Source of the DNA: Actinomadura sp. CNU-125
GTDB taxonomy: Bacteria > Actinomycetota > Actinomycetes > Streptosporangiales > Streptosporangiaceae
Direction of reading: 5' to 3'
Assembly: GCF_001942465.1 (NCBI RefSeq)
Contig: NZ_MKJY01000477.1
Span: 1 to 45,525, forward strand
DNA: 45,525 nucleotides
The notes beneath the pieces are model-generated. The model was not told the DNA's origin. It was given only the letters and a program-made list of their open reading frames with translations, and did no database searches. Both the position numbers and the translations under genes were made by a program. This document shows, piece by piece, positions 24,076 to 31,607 of this stretch; the first letter of the stretch is position 1; each line of letters begins with the position of its first letter.

Positions 24076-24702
24076 TCAGTCGTCGCCCCCGCCGGAGATG
24101 TTCGCGACGAGCGCGCCGGAGGCGGCGTCCACCTTCAGCTTGTGCGCCGTCCCGTTCTCGGCGGTGATGTCGATCTCCCAGACGTGCGCCGTACGGCGGT
24201 ACTCGAAGTCCACCGAGACCATGGTGCCGGGCACCTCCTCCAGCGCGACCCGCGCGGCCCGGGACGCGCTGATCTTCGCCGATCGCAGCGCCGCGGACTG
24301 GGCCGCCGGACCCGCGACGCCCTCATCGGACTTGGGGTCGTCGCAGCCGTCGCCGTCCTCGGAAACCTCGGGCCGGTCGATCTGGTCGGCCAGGACGCGG
24401 CCGTCGTGGACGTCGAGGTGCAGCTCCCGCCAGGTGCCGTCGACGGCCAGCACGTCGGTCTCCCACACCAGCCTCCGGCCGTCGTAGTCCATCTCCAGGC
24501 CCTCGATGTGGCCGCCGGGGATCGTTTTCAGCGCGGCGTCGGCGGCCCGCAGGCCGGTGATGCGAGACGCCGACCGCCGATCGCCGCCGTCGCGGGCGGC
24601 GGCCACGGACGTGGTCACGGCCCCGATCAGCGCGCCCACCACGACCGCCGCCGCAAGCGACGCCCCCCGCCCCGACAACGCGTTTCTGGCAGCGAATTTC
24701 AT
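24076..24702 (-). CDS. Exported PepSY-domain protein
   Basis: 208 residues. After the basic start MKFAARNALSGRG, a hydrophobic segment (SLAAAVVVGALIGAVTTSVA) acts as signal peptide or anchor. Two PepSY repeats follow: about 45-105 (AADAALKTIPGGHIEGLEMD, VWETDVLAVDG) and about 135-205 (ASRAARVALEEVPG, HVWEIDITAENGTAHKL). An acidic linker lies between. PepSY modules are thought to modulate envelope peptidases or sensor kinases. It is divergent from the response regulator-kinase pair, as in many actinomycete envelope-sensing loci, so it may be their target or accessory. GGAGAGGG precedes ATG 24702. Confidence 0.85.
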   Translation of the reverse strand: MKFAARNALSGRGASLAAAVVVGALIGAVTTSVAAARDGGDRRSASRITGLRAADAALKTIPGGHIEGLEMDYDGRRLVWETDVLAVDGTWRELHLDVHDGRVLADQIDRPEVSEDGDGCDDPKSDEGVAGPAAQSAALRSAKISASRAARVALEEVPGTMVSVDFEYRRTAHVWEIDITAENGTAHKLKVDAASGALVANISGGGDD

Positions 24703-24882
24703 GACCCTCTCCGGATATGTCCGCATTCCTCACGCACAAGGCAAGGAAGGAAACATCTCTGCCGCACATGCTAAGCGGCCGATCGGACCGCTTCCGCGGA
24801 ATACCCGCCGGAAAGCCTATTTGAACCGCGACCGACCGAACGTTGACTCCACCTTTAGATAGACCTCTGACAGGCTAGGAAG

Positions 24883-25580
24883 ATGCGCCTACTGATCGTC
24901 GAGGACGAGAAACGGCTGGCCAGATCGCTGGCGCAGGGGCTGGCCGCCGAGGGCTTCGCGGTCGACACGGCGCACGACGGCGCAACGGGCCTGAACAAGG
25001 CGCTGGAAAACGACTACGACCTGATTCTGCTCGACATCATGCTGCCCCGGATGAACGGCTACCGGGTCTGCTCGGCCCTGCGCTCGGCGGGCGACGACAC
25101 CCCGATCCTGATGCTCACCGCCAAGGACGGCGAATACGACCAGGCCGAAGGGCTCGACACCGGCGCCGACGGCTACCTCACCAAACCGTTCTCCTACGTG
25201 GTGCTGCTCGCCCACATCCGGGCCTTGCTACGGCGCCGCACCCGGGGCGCCGCGCCCCTCATCGAACTCGGCGACCTCACCATCGACCACGCCGGCCGCG
25301 CGTCCTGCGCGCCGACGTACAGGTGGACCTGACCGCGAAAGAGTTCGCCGTCTTGGAGCATCTGGCGGCCAACGCCGGCCTCGTCGTGTCGAAGGCGCAG
25401 ATCCTCGCGCACGTCTGGGACGGCGCCTTCGACGGCGACCCGAACATCGTCGAGGTCTACGTGAGCTCGCTGCGCCGCAAGCTCGACGCCCCCTTCGGCC
25501 GCAGATCGATCACCACGGTGCGCGGCGTCGGATACCGGCTGGCCGCCAACGGCGGCGCTCGTCCCGGCGGGGACGCCTAG
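24883..25580 (+). CDS. OmpR-family response regulator, interrupted by one frameshift
   Basis: Phosphoreceiver at 1-115 with phosphorylation site Asp51 (LILLDIMLPRMNGY), the acidic pair Glu7-Asp8 and Lys in YLTKPFSY. It is followed by a winged-helix output domain (LTAKEFAVLEHLA, VYVSSLRRKLD, TTVRGVGYRL). The frame breaks near 25298 (GGCCGC.GCGTCC). One added C restores ...AGRRVLRADVQVDLTAKEF and a protein of about 232 residues; as given, the ORF ends early at 25332. The kinase ATG follows the stop with no gap. Confidence 0.85.
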
Positions 25581-27026
25581 ATGCCGCGTCCGGTCGGCTC
25601 GGTGCGCGCCCGCACCACGGTGGGCGCGACCGCCGTGGTCGCCGCGGCACTGGCCGCCGCGGCGCTGATCATGGTGTCCCTGCTGCGGGCCAACCTCGCC
25701 GGACACACCGACCTGCGGGCCGAGATGACCGCCCGCGAGACCGCCGCCGAGCTCGCCACCGGCACCCCCTGCGACCGCCTGGAGCTGGACAACACCGACG
25801 AGCGCCCGATCCAGATCGTGGACGCTGCCGGCCGCGTCCGCGCGGCGAGCGAAGACCTGCAGGCCGTCAGCGGCACCGGCGATCCCGCGACGACGCACGG
25901 CCCGCGGGCCGCGCGGCTCCTGGCAGAAGAGGACGGCGACGACCTGGACGAGGAGGATCCCCGCTCGGGCCGGGTCTCCGAAGAGGCCCGGCACGCCACG
26001 GGCCGCGCCACCGTGGACGGCCGCACCGCCGACTACCGGTTCGCGGCGGTGGAGGCGACCACCCCCGACGGCGAGACCTTCACCGTGTACGCGGGCGCCT
26101 CCCTGACCACGTCGCGTGAGGCGGTCGCCACGGTGGACCGCGCGCTGCTCGTCGGCCTCCCCCTCCTGCTGGGCGTGGTGGCGGGCGGAACCTGGCTGGT
26201 CACCCGGCGCGCCCTGCGCCCGGTGGCGGCCATCCGCGGCGAACTGCTGGAGATCACGGGCTCCGGCGATCTGACCCGGCGCGTCCCGGTGCCCAGGTCG
26301 CGGGACGAGGTCGCGGAACTGGCGGACACGACGAACCAGACCCTGGCCGCGCTGGAACGCTCCGTCACGCGACAGCGCGAGTTCGTCGCCGACGCCGCGC
26401 ACGAGCTGCGCACCCCGATCGCCTCACTGCGCACCCAGCTGGAGGTGGCGGCGGCGCACCCCCGGCTGCTGGACATGGCCGAACTGACCGACGACGTCGT
26501 CCGGCTCCAGCACCTGGCCGCCGACCTGCTGCTGCTCGCCCGCCTCGACGCCGGAGACCGGCCCGTCTCGCCGGAGCCGGTGGACCTGGCGGAACTCGTG
26601 CGCGACGAACTGCGGCGCCGTCCCGCGGGCGCACGCGCGCTCGTCATCGAGGCCGACGTCGCGGACGTGCCGACGGTCGCGGGCAGCCGCGTACGGCTGG
26701 CCCGCGTCCTGTGCAACCTGCTCGACAACGCCGAACGGCACGCGGCCGCCGTGATCCGCGTGCGGCTCGCCGCCCACGGCGGCGCGGCGGTACTCCGCGT
26801 CGCCGACGACGGCGACGGGGTGCCACCGGACGACCGCGCACGAATCTTCGAGCGGTTCGTCCGGCTGGACGAGGCCCGCAGCCGCGACGACGGCGGCGCC
26901 GGCCTCGGCCTGGCGATCACCCACGACCTGGTCCGCGCACACGGCGGGGAGATCACCGTCGGCGACGCACCCGAGGGCGGCGCACTGTTCGAAGTCCGCC
27001 TCCCCGCCCGCCGGTGGACGCCGTAG
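25581..27026 (+). CDS. Sensor histidine kinase (EnvZ/OmpR type)
   Basis: Membrane kinase of 481 residues. Helix 1 is at about 13-35, an extracytoplasmic sensor of about 155 residues with an acidic stretch (EEDGDDLDEEDP) follows, and helix 2 is at about 190-210. A HAMP segment (RRALRPVAAIRGELLEI) leads to the dimerisation box FVADAAHELRTPI with His274. The ATPase motifs are NLLDNAERHA, DDGDGVP and GAGLGLAITHDLV. The acidic sensor could bind cations or cationic peptides, though this is inferred only from composition. It lies directly after its response regulator. Confidence 0.93.
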   Translation: MPRPVGSVRARTTVGATAVVAAALAAAALIMVSLLRANLAGHTDLRAEMTARETAAELATGTPCDRLELDNTDERPIQIVDAAGRVRAASEDLQAVSGTGDPATTHGPRAARLLAEEDGDDLDEEDPRSGRVSEEARHATGRATVDGRTADYRFAAVEATTPDGETFTVYAGASLTTSREAVATVDRALLVGLPLLLGVVAGGTWLVTRRALRPVAAIRGELLEITGSGDLTRRVPVPRSRDEVAELADTTNQTLAALERSVTRQREFVADAAHELRTPIASLRTQLEVAAAHPRLLDMAELTDDVVRLQHLAADLLLLARLDAGDRPVSPEPVDLAELVRDELRRRPAGARALVIEADVADVPTVAGSRVRLARVLCNLLDNAERHAAAVIRVRLAAHGGAAVLRVADDGDGVPPDDRARIFERFVRLDEARSRDDGGAGLGLAITHDLVRAHGGEITVGDAPEGGALFEVRLPARRWTP

Positions 27027-27044
27027 CCGCGCCCGTCTTCGCCG

Positions 27045-27583
27045 TCAGGCGGCCGCCCCGCGAAGGTCGAGGACGAGCGCGTCGGAGTGCGGCGGCTCGA
27101 CGCGGAACTCCGCCGCCTTCCGACACCCCCGCCGCACGTACCAGCCGTAGGCGTCGGCACCGAGCACGGCGGCGAGCGTGGCGATCGGCTCCGGACGCTC
27201 GCACAGGAGAGCGTCCAGCAGCGCCCCGCCCAGGCCCGCCCCGCGTTCCGTCCGCTCGACGACCAGCTCGACCACCGCGAACTTCGGCGCGTCCAGGACG
27301 TCCGGGGGCGGTAGGGACGCGTTCGCCCACCAGCCACCGCGCCGCATCGAGAACCCGAACGCGAACCCCGCGAGTCGTTCGTCGCGGCGAACCTCGACGA
27401 GGGAGAAGCCCGACGCCCGCACCTGCCCGCGCGTCCGTTCCAGGAAGCGGGCCCGGGAGAACTTGGGCGCGGAGTCGTACGGCGGCTCCGCGTAAACCCG
27501 CCCATACAGGTCGGCCAGCTCCGCGAGCCCCCCAACACCTCGCCCCCACCAACCCGCCGCACTTCTGCACCGTTCACGGTCAT
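27045..27583 (-). CDS. GNAT-family acetyltransferase, interrupted by one frameshift
   Basis: Acetyl-CoA-dependent N-acyltransferase of about 179 residues once repaired. The C-terminal part (27045 to about 27525) has the acetyl-CoA loop VERTERGAGLGGALLDALL and DAYGWYVRRGCRK. The N-terminal MTVNGAEVRRVGGG lies in another frame, and the join LAELADLYGRVYAEPPYDS needs one more base in the C-run 27528-27533. ATG 27583 follows a GGAAGGGGAG stretch. A longer start at 27601 is possible. Acceptor unknown. Confidence 0.74.
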
Positions 27584-27678
27584 CTCCCCTTCCGTGGCCA
27601 TCCCCGTTCCGGCGGCCGGGCAGGGGCCTCGCGACTTACGCTGAGGATGTCTGATCCCTTGAGGAAGGTGCGAGGACG

Positions 27679-28887
27679 ATGCGGGACGAGATCACCATAG
27701 GCGCCCGTCTGCGGGCACTTCGCCGATGGCGCGGGCTGACCCTTGAGGAACTCGCCGGGCTCGCGGGTTTGTCGAAGAGCTTCCTGTCCATGGCGGAGCG
27801 GGGCCAGCGCGCTTTGGACCGCCGCTCGCACATCTCCGCGCTGGCGTCCGCGCTCCGCGTCTCCGAAACCGAACTCGTCGGCGGCCCGCACCTCACCGCC
27901 GACCCCGTCCAGGCGGCGCCGCACGCCACGATCCCGGCCGTCCGGGCCGCGCTGATGACCAACACGCTCACCGCGCCGGCGGCCGACCGGGCCCGGCCGC
28001 TGGACGAACTCGTCACCGAGATCGGGCGCATCGAACGCAGCAAGTACAAGCATGAGACGGTCGGGGAGAAGCTGCCCGCCCTCATCGGCGAACTGCACGT
28101 TCACGCTTGTGCACCGGCGGACGAGGCGGCGCACCGGGCGGCGTTGCATGCTCTCATCGAGGCGTTCCAGACGGCCACGTTCGCGGCCAAGGACCTCGGC
28201 TACGGGTACCTGGCGGCGATCGCGGCCATGCGCGCCGCCGAGGCCGCCGCGCTGCTGGACGACCCGGTCGCCGCCGGGAAGGCCGCGACCCTGCGGATCC
28301 ACACGATGCCGACCACCGCCCGGCACGAGACGCTCGCCGCCGCCGAACGCGCGGCGGACGCTCTGGAGCCGCACGTCCGGGACGACCTGGGCGTGCAGGT
28401 GCTCGGCATGACCACCCTCGCCGCCGCCTTGCAGGCCACGGTCGTCCACGAGCATGGACGGGCACGCGACTGGCTCGGCCGTGCCGCCGAACTGGCCGAC
28501 CGCACGCCCGACACCCCGGGCGCCAACTGGGGAGCGTTCTCCGCCTCGAACGTCGGCGTCTGGAAGGTCGCGCTGGCCACCGAGCGCGGCGAGCGCGGCG
28601 GCACGCTGCTGGAACTCGCCCGGGACGTGGACGAGCGCGCCATCGCCCCGCGCCGCGGACGGCACGCCACGTTCGTGGCCGATGTGGGGCGCGGGCTCGC
28701 ACGGGAGAAAAGGACCCGCGCCGAGGCCGAGCGCTGGCTGCTGCGCGCCGAGCGAATCGCGCCGCATAAGATTCGCAATTCAGGCCAAGTGGCCGAAACC
28801 GTAGCGGTTATGGTGCAGCAGAACAAGAGCACCGCCATAGGCCGTGAGCTGCGAGGACTCGCCGCACGGATGGGCATTCCGCACTGA
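27679..28887 (+). CDS. XRE-family regulator with TPR-like domain
   Basis: 402 residues. The N-terminal Cro/CI helix-turn-helix (about 5-68: IGARLRALRRWRGLTLEELA, LAGLSKSFLSMAERGQRAL) is followed by a long alpha-helical region (about 90-400) with repeating Ala/Leu-rich helices of TPR type (AALHALIEAFQTATFAAKDL, RHETLAAAERAADALE, RDWLGRAAELADRT). Such proteins in actinomycetes often control small neighbouring genes and may bind peptides. GAGGAAGG lies about 11 bases before ATG 27679. The next three plus-strand genes are small and of unknown function, a pattern that suggests a regulator-effector set. Confidence 0.83.
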   Translation: MRDEITIGARLRALRRWRGLTLEELAGLAGLSKSFLSMAERGQRALDRRSHISALASALRVSETELVGGPHLTADPVQAAPHATIPAVRAALMTNTLTAPAADRARPLDELVTEIGRIERSKYKHETVGEKLPALIGELHVHACAPADEAAHRAALHALIEAFQTATFAAKDLGYGYLAAIAAMRAAEAAALLDDPVAAGKAATLRIHTMPTTARHETLAAAERAADALEPHVRDDLGVQVLGMTTLAAALQATVVHEHGRARDWLGRAAELADRTPDTPGANWGAFSASNVGVWKVALATERGERGGTLLELARDVDERAIAPRRGRHATFVADVGRGLAREKRTRAEAERWLLRAERIAPHKIRNSGQVAETVAVMVQQNKSTAIGRELRGLAARMGIPH

Positions 28888-28936
28888 GTTCACGCTTGTG
28901 ACTTTCGGCATCCGCCCGAGTCCTACCGTTCCGGCC

Positions 28937-29215
28937 ATGGAGACCACGAACGGTTCGGCGCCGCTCCAAGCCCTCGCCGACGAGTTGGCGCGGCGCGGCT
29001 GGCGCACGCGTCTGCACGGTGACGCCCTGACGGTCACCAATCCGGCGGCGCCGCGCCTGAACGACCGCATCGCCTGCGACGGCGTCGAGTTCCGCTGGGC
29101 CTGGGGGCAGTCGCTCGGCCGGGCCGACGACGTCACGGCGGCCGCAGACCGGATCGTCCACGTGCTGCGAGCCGTCGAGGACGAAGCGCCGGTGGTCCCT
29201 CCATTTCCGAACTAG
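28937..29215 (+). CDS. Small hypothetical protein, related to the next gene
   Basis: 92 residues (METTNGSAPLQALADELARR...). The order L-x-V-x-NP, then D-x-I-x-C, then W-x-W, then ADRIV recurs in the product of the gene at 29278, so the two are paralogues from tandem duplication. No known domain is recognised. There is no ribosome site. TACCGT (28924-28929) ends 7 bases before ATG 28937, which fits a leaderless mRNA with its own promoter rather than read-through from the XRE gene. Confidence 0.68.
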   Translation: METTNGSAPLQALADELARRGWRTRLHGDALTVTNPAAPRLNDRIACDGVEFRWAWGQSLGRADDVTAAADRIVHVLRAVEDEAPVVPPFPN

Positions 29216-29219
29216 GGCG

Positions 29220-29253
29220 GCCCGGCCTGGTGCTGGCACACCAGGGGCCGGGC
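29220..29253 (+). terminator. Stem-loop after the first small gene
   Basis: GCCCGGCC (29220-29227) pairs with GGCCGGGC (29246-29253), and the inner TGGTG pairs with CACCA. This is a 13-bp stem with a small bulge, starting 5 bases after the stop. It separates the two paralogous small genes. Confidence 0.6.
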
Positions 29254-29277
29254 CTTGGCCGGAGGGTGGTCCGACCT

Positions 29278-29580
29278 ATGGCAGATCGTACTTTTCAACC
29301 CGACCCGCTCGCGGTGCTCGGCGCGCATCTGGGCGCGCGGCGACTCGACGTCGAACTCACCGCGCACGGCTTGCGCGTCTCGAACCCGGGCGTGGGCGGG
29401 TGCTGTGACGACGCGTCCGTCCTGGGCGACGTCATCACGTGCCGTCCGCGCCCCGACGACGGCGGACGCCACTGGTTCTGGACGTCCTGTAACGAACCGA
29501 TCGCCGAAGCCGACCGAATCGTCGAAGCGACCACGTTCGTCCTCGCCTACCTCGCCCGACGCGACGGGACGGAACGGTGA
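29278..29580 (+). CDS. Small hypothetical protein, paralogue of the preceding gene
   Basis: 100 residues (MADRTFQPDPLAVLGAHLGA...). Shares with its neighbour LRVSNPG, DVITC, HWFWTSC and IAEADRIVEA. The conserved Cys, Trp and ADRIV helix hint at one small alpha/beta fold. GGAGGG (29261-29266) precedes ATG 29278. Its stop overlaps the GTG of the next gene (GTGA), so those two are coupled. Function unknown; it lies downstream of an XRE-TPR regulator. Confidence 0.7.
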   Translation: MADRTFQPDPLAVLGAHLGARRLDVELTAHGLRVSNPGVGGCCDDASVLGDVITCRPRPDDGGRHWFWTSCNEPIAEADRIVEATTFVLAYLARRDGTER

Positions 29581-30305
29581 CCGCCGCCGAACTGCAGCGG
29601 CGCTATCCGGGCACGTGCGTATGGGCTGGGGCGTTCACGCGACGGTGGTGGGCGCTCATCCGCGACGGCGCGGGACACGACCGGCTCCTCGAAGCCGCGA
29701 CCCTCGCGGAGTTGGCCCGGCGGCTGGACGAGCAGCGGCGGGTGCCGCCGGTGCATGCGCGGGCCGCCGCGCCGAGTCGTCCTCTCGCACCCCGGCATCG
29801 GCGACCGGCTCGGCGTGGCCTGTTCGCCTTCCTCGGCCGTCGTCCGTCGGCTGCAGCGATCGCCGAGCGGACGCGCCGGACGGCCTTACCTGCGGACGGT
29901 GTGTCCTGCGGCTTCGAGGGCGGTGACGGCATCGTCCAGTCTCGGTTCCGGGACCAGGAGCAGGTCGGCGTAGTAGGTGGACACGGCGAACACCGAGATC
30001 CCGACCTCGGCGAGCGGGTCCACGAGAGCGGCCAGCATGCCGGTCGCCTCCAGGTCGTGCGCGGTCTCGCCGCTGTAGAGGCCGACCCAGCGGTCGTTCC
30101 GGACGTCGTGCGGGGCCTCCCTGACCACGGTGAGACCGCCCCCGGGCGCACGCACGAGGGCGGTCCACTCGTCGTCCTGGGGACGGGTCGCGTCCGGCAG
30201 GTGCTCGACGAGGAACGGGGTGGGGAGAACGGCCAAGCTCTGCGCAACCGACATGTCGCTAAAACTAGCCGCGCTGGTGGTCAGAAGGGAGGCTCGTCGG
30301 TGTAG
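29577..30305 (+). CDS. Small hypothetical protein; ORF overruns into a convergent gene
   Basis: Starts at GTG 29577 inside the previous stop. The first 60 residues (MTAAELQRRYPGTCVWAGAF, then RRWWALIRDGAGHDRLLEAA and LAELARRLDEQRR) look like a genuine small protein of the kind found beside XRE regulators. After about base 29755 the sequence turns Arg/Pro-rich, and from 29886 to 30254 it lies wholly antisense to a better gene. The true end is probably before 29886, the stop having been hidden by a one-base error. The call rests on the first third. Confidence 0.42.
   Translation: MTAAELQRRYPGTCVWAGAFTRRWWALIRDGAGHDRLLEAATLAELARRLDEQRRVPPVHARAAAPSRPLAPRHRRPARRGLFAFLGRRPSAAAIAERTRRTALPADGVSCGFEGGDGIVQSRFRDQEQVGVVGGHGEHRDPDLGERVHESGQHAGRLQVVRGLAAVEADPAVVPDVVRGLPDHGETAPGRTHEGGPLVVLGTGRVRQVLDEERGGENGQALRNRHVAKTSRAGGQKGGSSV
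29886..30254 (-). CDS. ACT-domain-like small protein
   Basis: 122 residues. LVDPLAEVGISVFAVSTYYADLLLV, DDAVTALEAAGHTV and the layout resemble stand-alone ACT amino-acid-binding proteins, in which one domain opens with ALVRAPGG and a second with ATGMLAALVDPLAEV. A role in sensing amino acids is plausible but unproven. There is no ribosome site. TAGTTT (30262-30267, minus) ends 7 bases before ATG 30254, indicating a leaderless mRNA. The plus-strand ORF running through it has poor composition and is discounted here. Confidence 0.75.
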   Translation of the reverse strand: MSVAQSLAVLPTPFLVEHLPDATRPQDDEWTALVRAPGGGLTVVREAPHDVRNDRWVGLYSGETAHDLEATGMLAALVDPLAEVGISVFAVSTYYADLLLVPEPRLDDAVTALEAAGHTVRR

Positions 30306-31541
30306 CCATCCATTGCAGCCGCCGCGAAGTCCTCCCAGGTCTGGGTCAGGTCCTCGCTGAGACACCGTTCGATCTCGTACTGCACCCAGGGGTCGGTCTC
30401 GACTTGCTGCAGCGTGCTGAGCCGAGGGCGGAAGTCGGCGAGACGGAAAAGGTGGATTGCGGCAACGCCGTGTGATCGAAGGCGCGGGTCCGCGTCGTCT
30501 ATGAGTCCGCCGACCACGTCGACCAGCAGGCTTTGCGGAGGGTCTTCCTGTTGGAACGCGTACGGCCAGGCGAGCTGGTATGCCCCATGCCGTTGGCGTT
30601 CGAGGTCGTCGCACGCTAGTTCCGAACAGATGTCTATGAAGGTGAGTTTGCGCAGAATACTTAGTGCGTTGAGCCCGCGTGGAGTGCTCGACCTGGCGTG
30701 TTGCGCGATGTCGTCCGCGATCGCTTCGGCGTCGGACAGAGTGCGCCCGTGCTTGTGCCTTTCCCAACGCAGTTGGTCCCACAGTTCGCGCGGACGGTCG
30801 GGTCGGGGTCGCTCGTCATGGCGGCGAGCAGAGCGTTCCAGGCGGTGTCGCCGAGCGCCGGCTGTTGCAGCAGCGACTCTCCGGCGCGGGCACGCCGGGG
30901 TGGTGACGGGTCGTCGGTGAGGACGGCGAGGAGTTCGGGTTCGTCCAGCGGGAGCCGTTCGCCGAACCAGCCCACGTCGTAACCGGCGACGATTTCGTCC
31001 AGCCACCGTTCGTACCAGGCCAGGAAGTCGATGTCTTCGACGACGTACGGGCCGACCGGTCCTTCGCTGTCGAGGTTGAACAGCCGTCCGCGCGCCGGTC
31101 CCGTCACCACGAGGTGGGTCACGAGCGAACATCCGTGGGCGGCTATCGCCAGGGTGCCTCGCAAAAAGTTCCGGTCCGGCCTTGGCACATCCTCGTACCG
31201 CTGCTCCCAATCACCGAAGTATCGCGGGCCGGGCAGGTACGGGCTGGGCTGGGCTAGGTGGCCCGACCGGCGATACGTACAGCATGCGGTGTCGAGACGG
31301 CACAGCCGGTAGCCCGGGCCTGCGCCTTCGGCTCCCAGTTCGGTGATGAACAGGCGGTAGTCCGGGGGAAGCTCCACCTCGTGGCGTTCTTCGAACTCGG
31401 CCACGACGGCCTCGGGCAACGGCGGCTTGAGTTCGAACCGGTGTGTTTCCGCGCCGAAGGCGTCGACGGTATGGGGGCCGAGCGCGCTGCGGCGAGTTTG
31501 TCGGCTATTCGACCCAGACGAACGTGATCGGTGTCCACCAC
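30281..31541 (-). CDS. SUKH (SMI1/KNR4) protein with C-terminal HEAT-like region, interrupted by two frameshifts
   Basis: SUKH domains are best known as immunity proteins against secreted or contact-dependent toxins. The N-terminal half has the family core LPEAVVAEFEERHEVELPPD YRLFITELG and later YVVEDIDFLAWYERWLDEIV. The C-terminal half (RARAGESLLQQPALGDTAWN; LLVDVVGGLIDDADPRLRSH GVAAIHLF) looks like HEAT-type helical repeats. Breaks occur at the G-run 31473-31477, which joins ARSAP to HTVDAFGAETHRFELKPP, and near 30787, which joins MTSDPDPTVRA to ELWDQLRWERH. One added base at each gives about 420 residues. Starts with tandem GTG (31541/31538) after AAGGTGAG. No cognate toxin gene is visible in the window. 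Confidence 0.68.
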
Positions 31542-31564
31542 CGGCTCACCTTATGGCGCTGGGC

Positions 31565-31599
31565 GGCGCCCGGTGGAGGGATTCCCTCCGCCGGGCGCC
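31565..31599 (-). terminator. Strong terminator of the subtilisin gene
   Basis: Arms 31565-31573 (GGCGCCCGG) and 31591-31599, plus an inner GGAGGG/CCCTCC, form a 16-bp stem with one G-U pair and an ATT loop. It lies 8 bases past the protease stop (minus) and before the SUKH gene. Confidence 0.8.
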
Positions 31600-31607
31600 G
31601 GGGTGGG

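Noticed and set aside
28107..28769. Second-frame ORF inside the XRE-TPR gene
   Set aside because: Arg/Gly/Ala-rich shadow of the TPR region without a start signal.
29255..29926. Alternative 223-residue plus-strand ORF overlapping two small genes
   Set aside because: Overlaps the better-supported 29278 and 29577 genes and has random-looking, Arg/Ser-rich composition.
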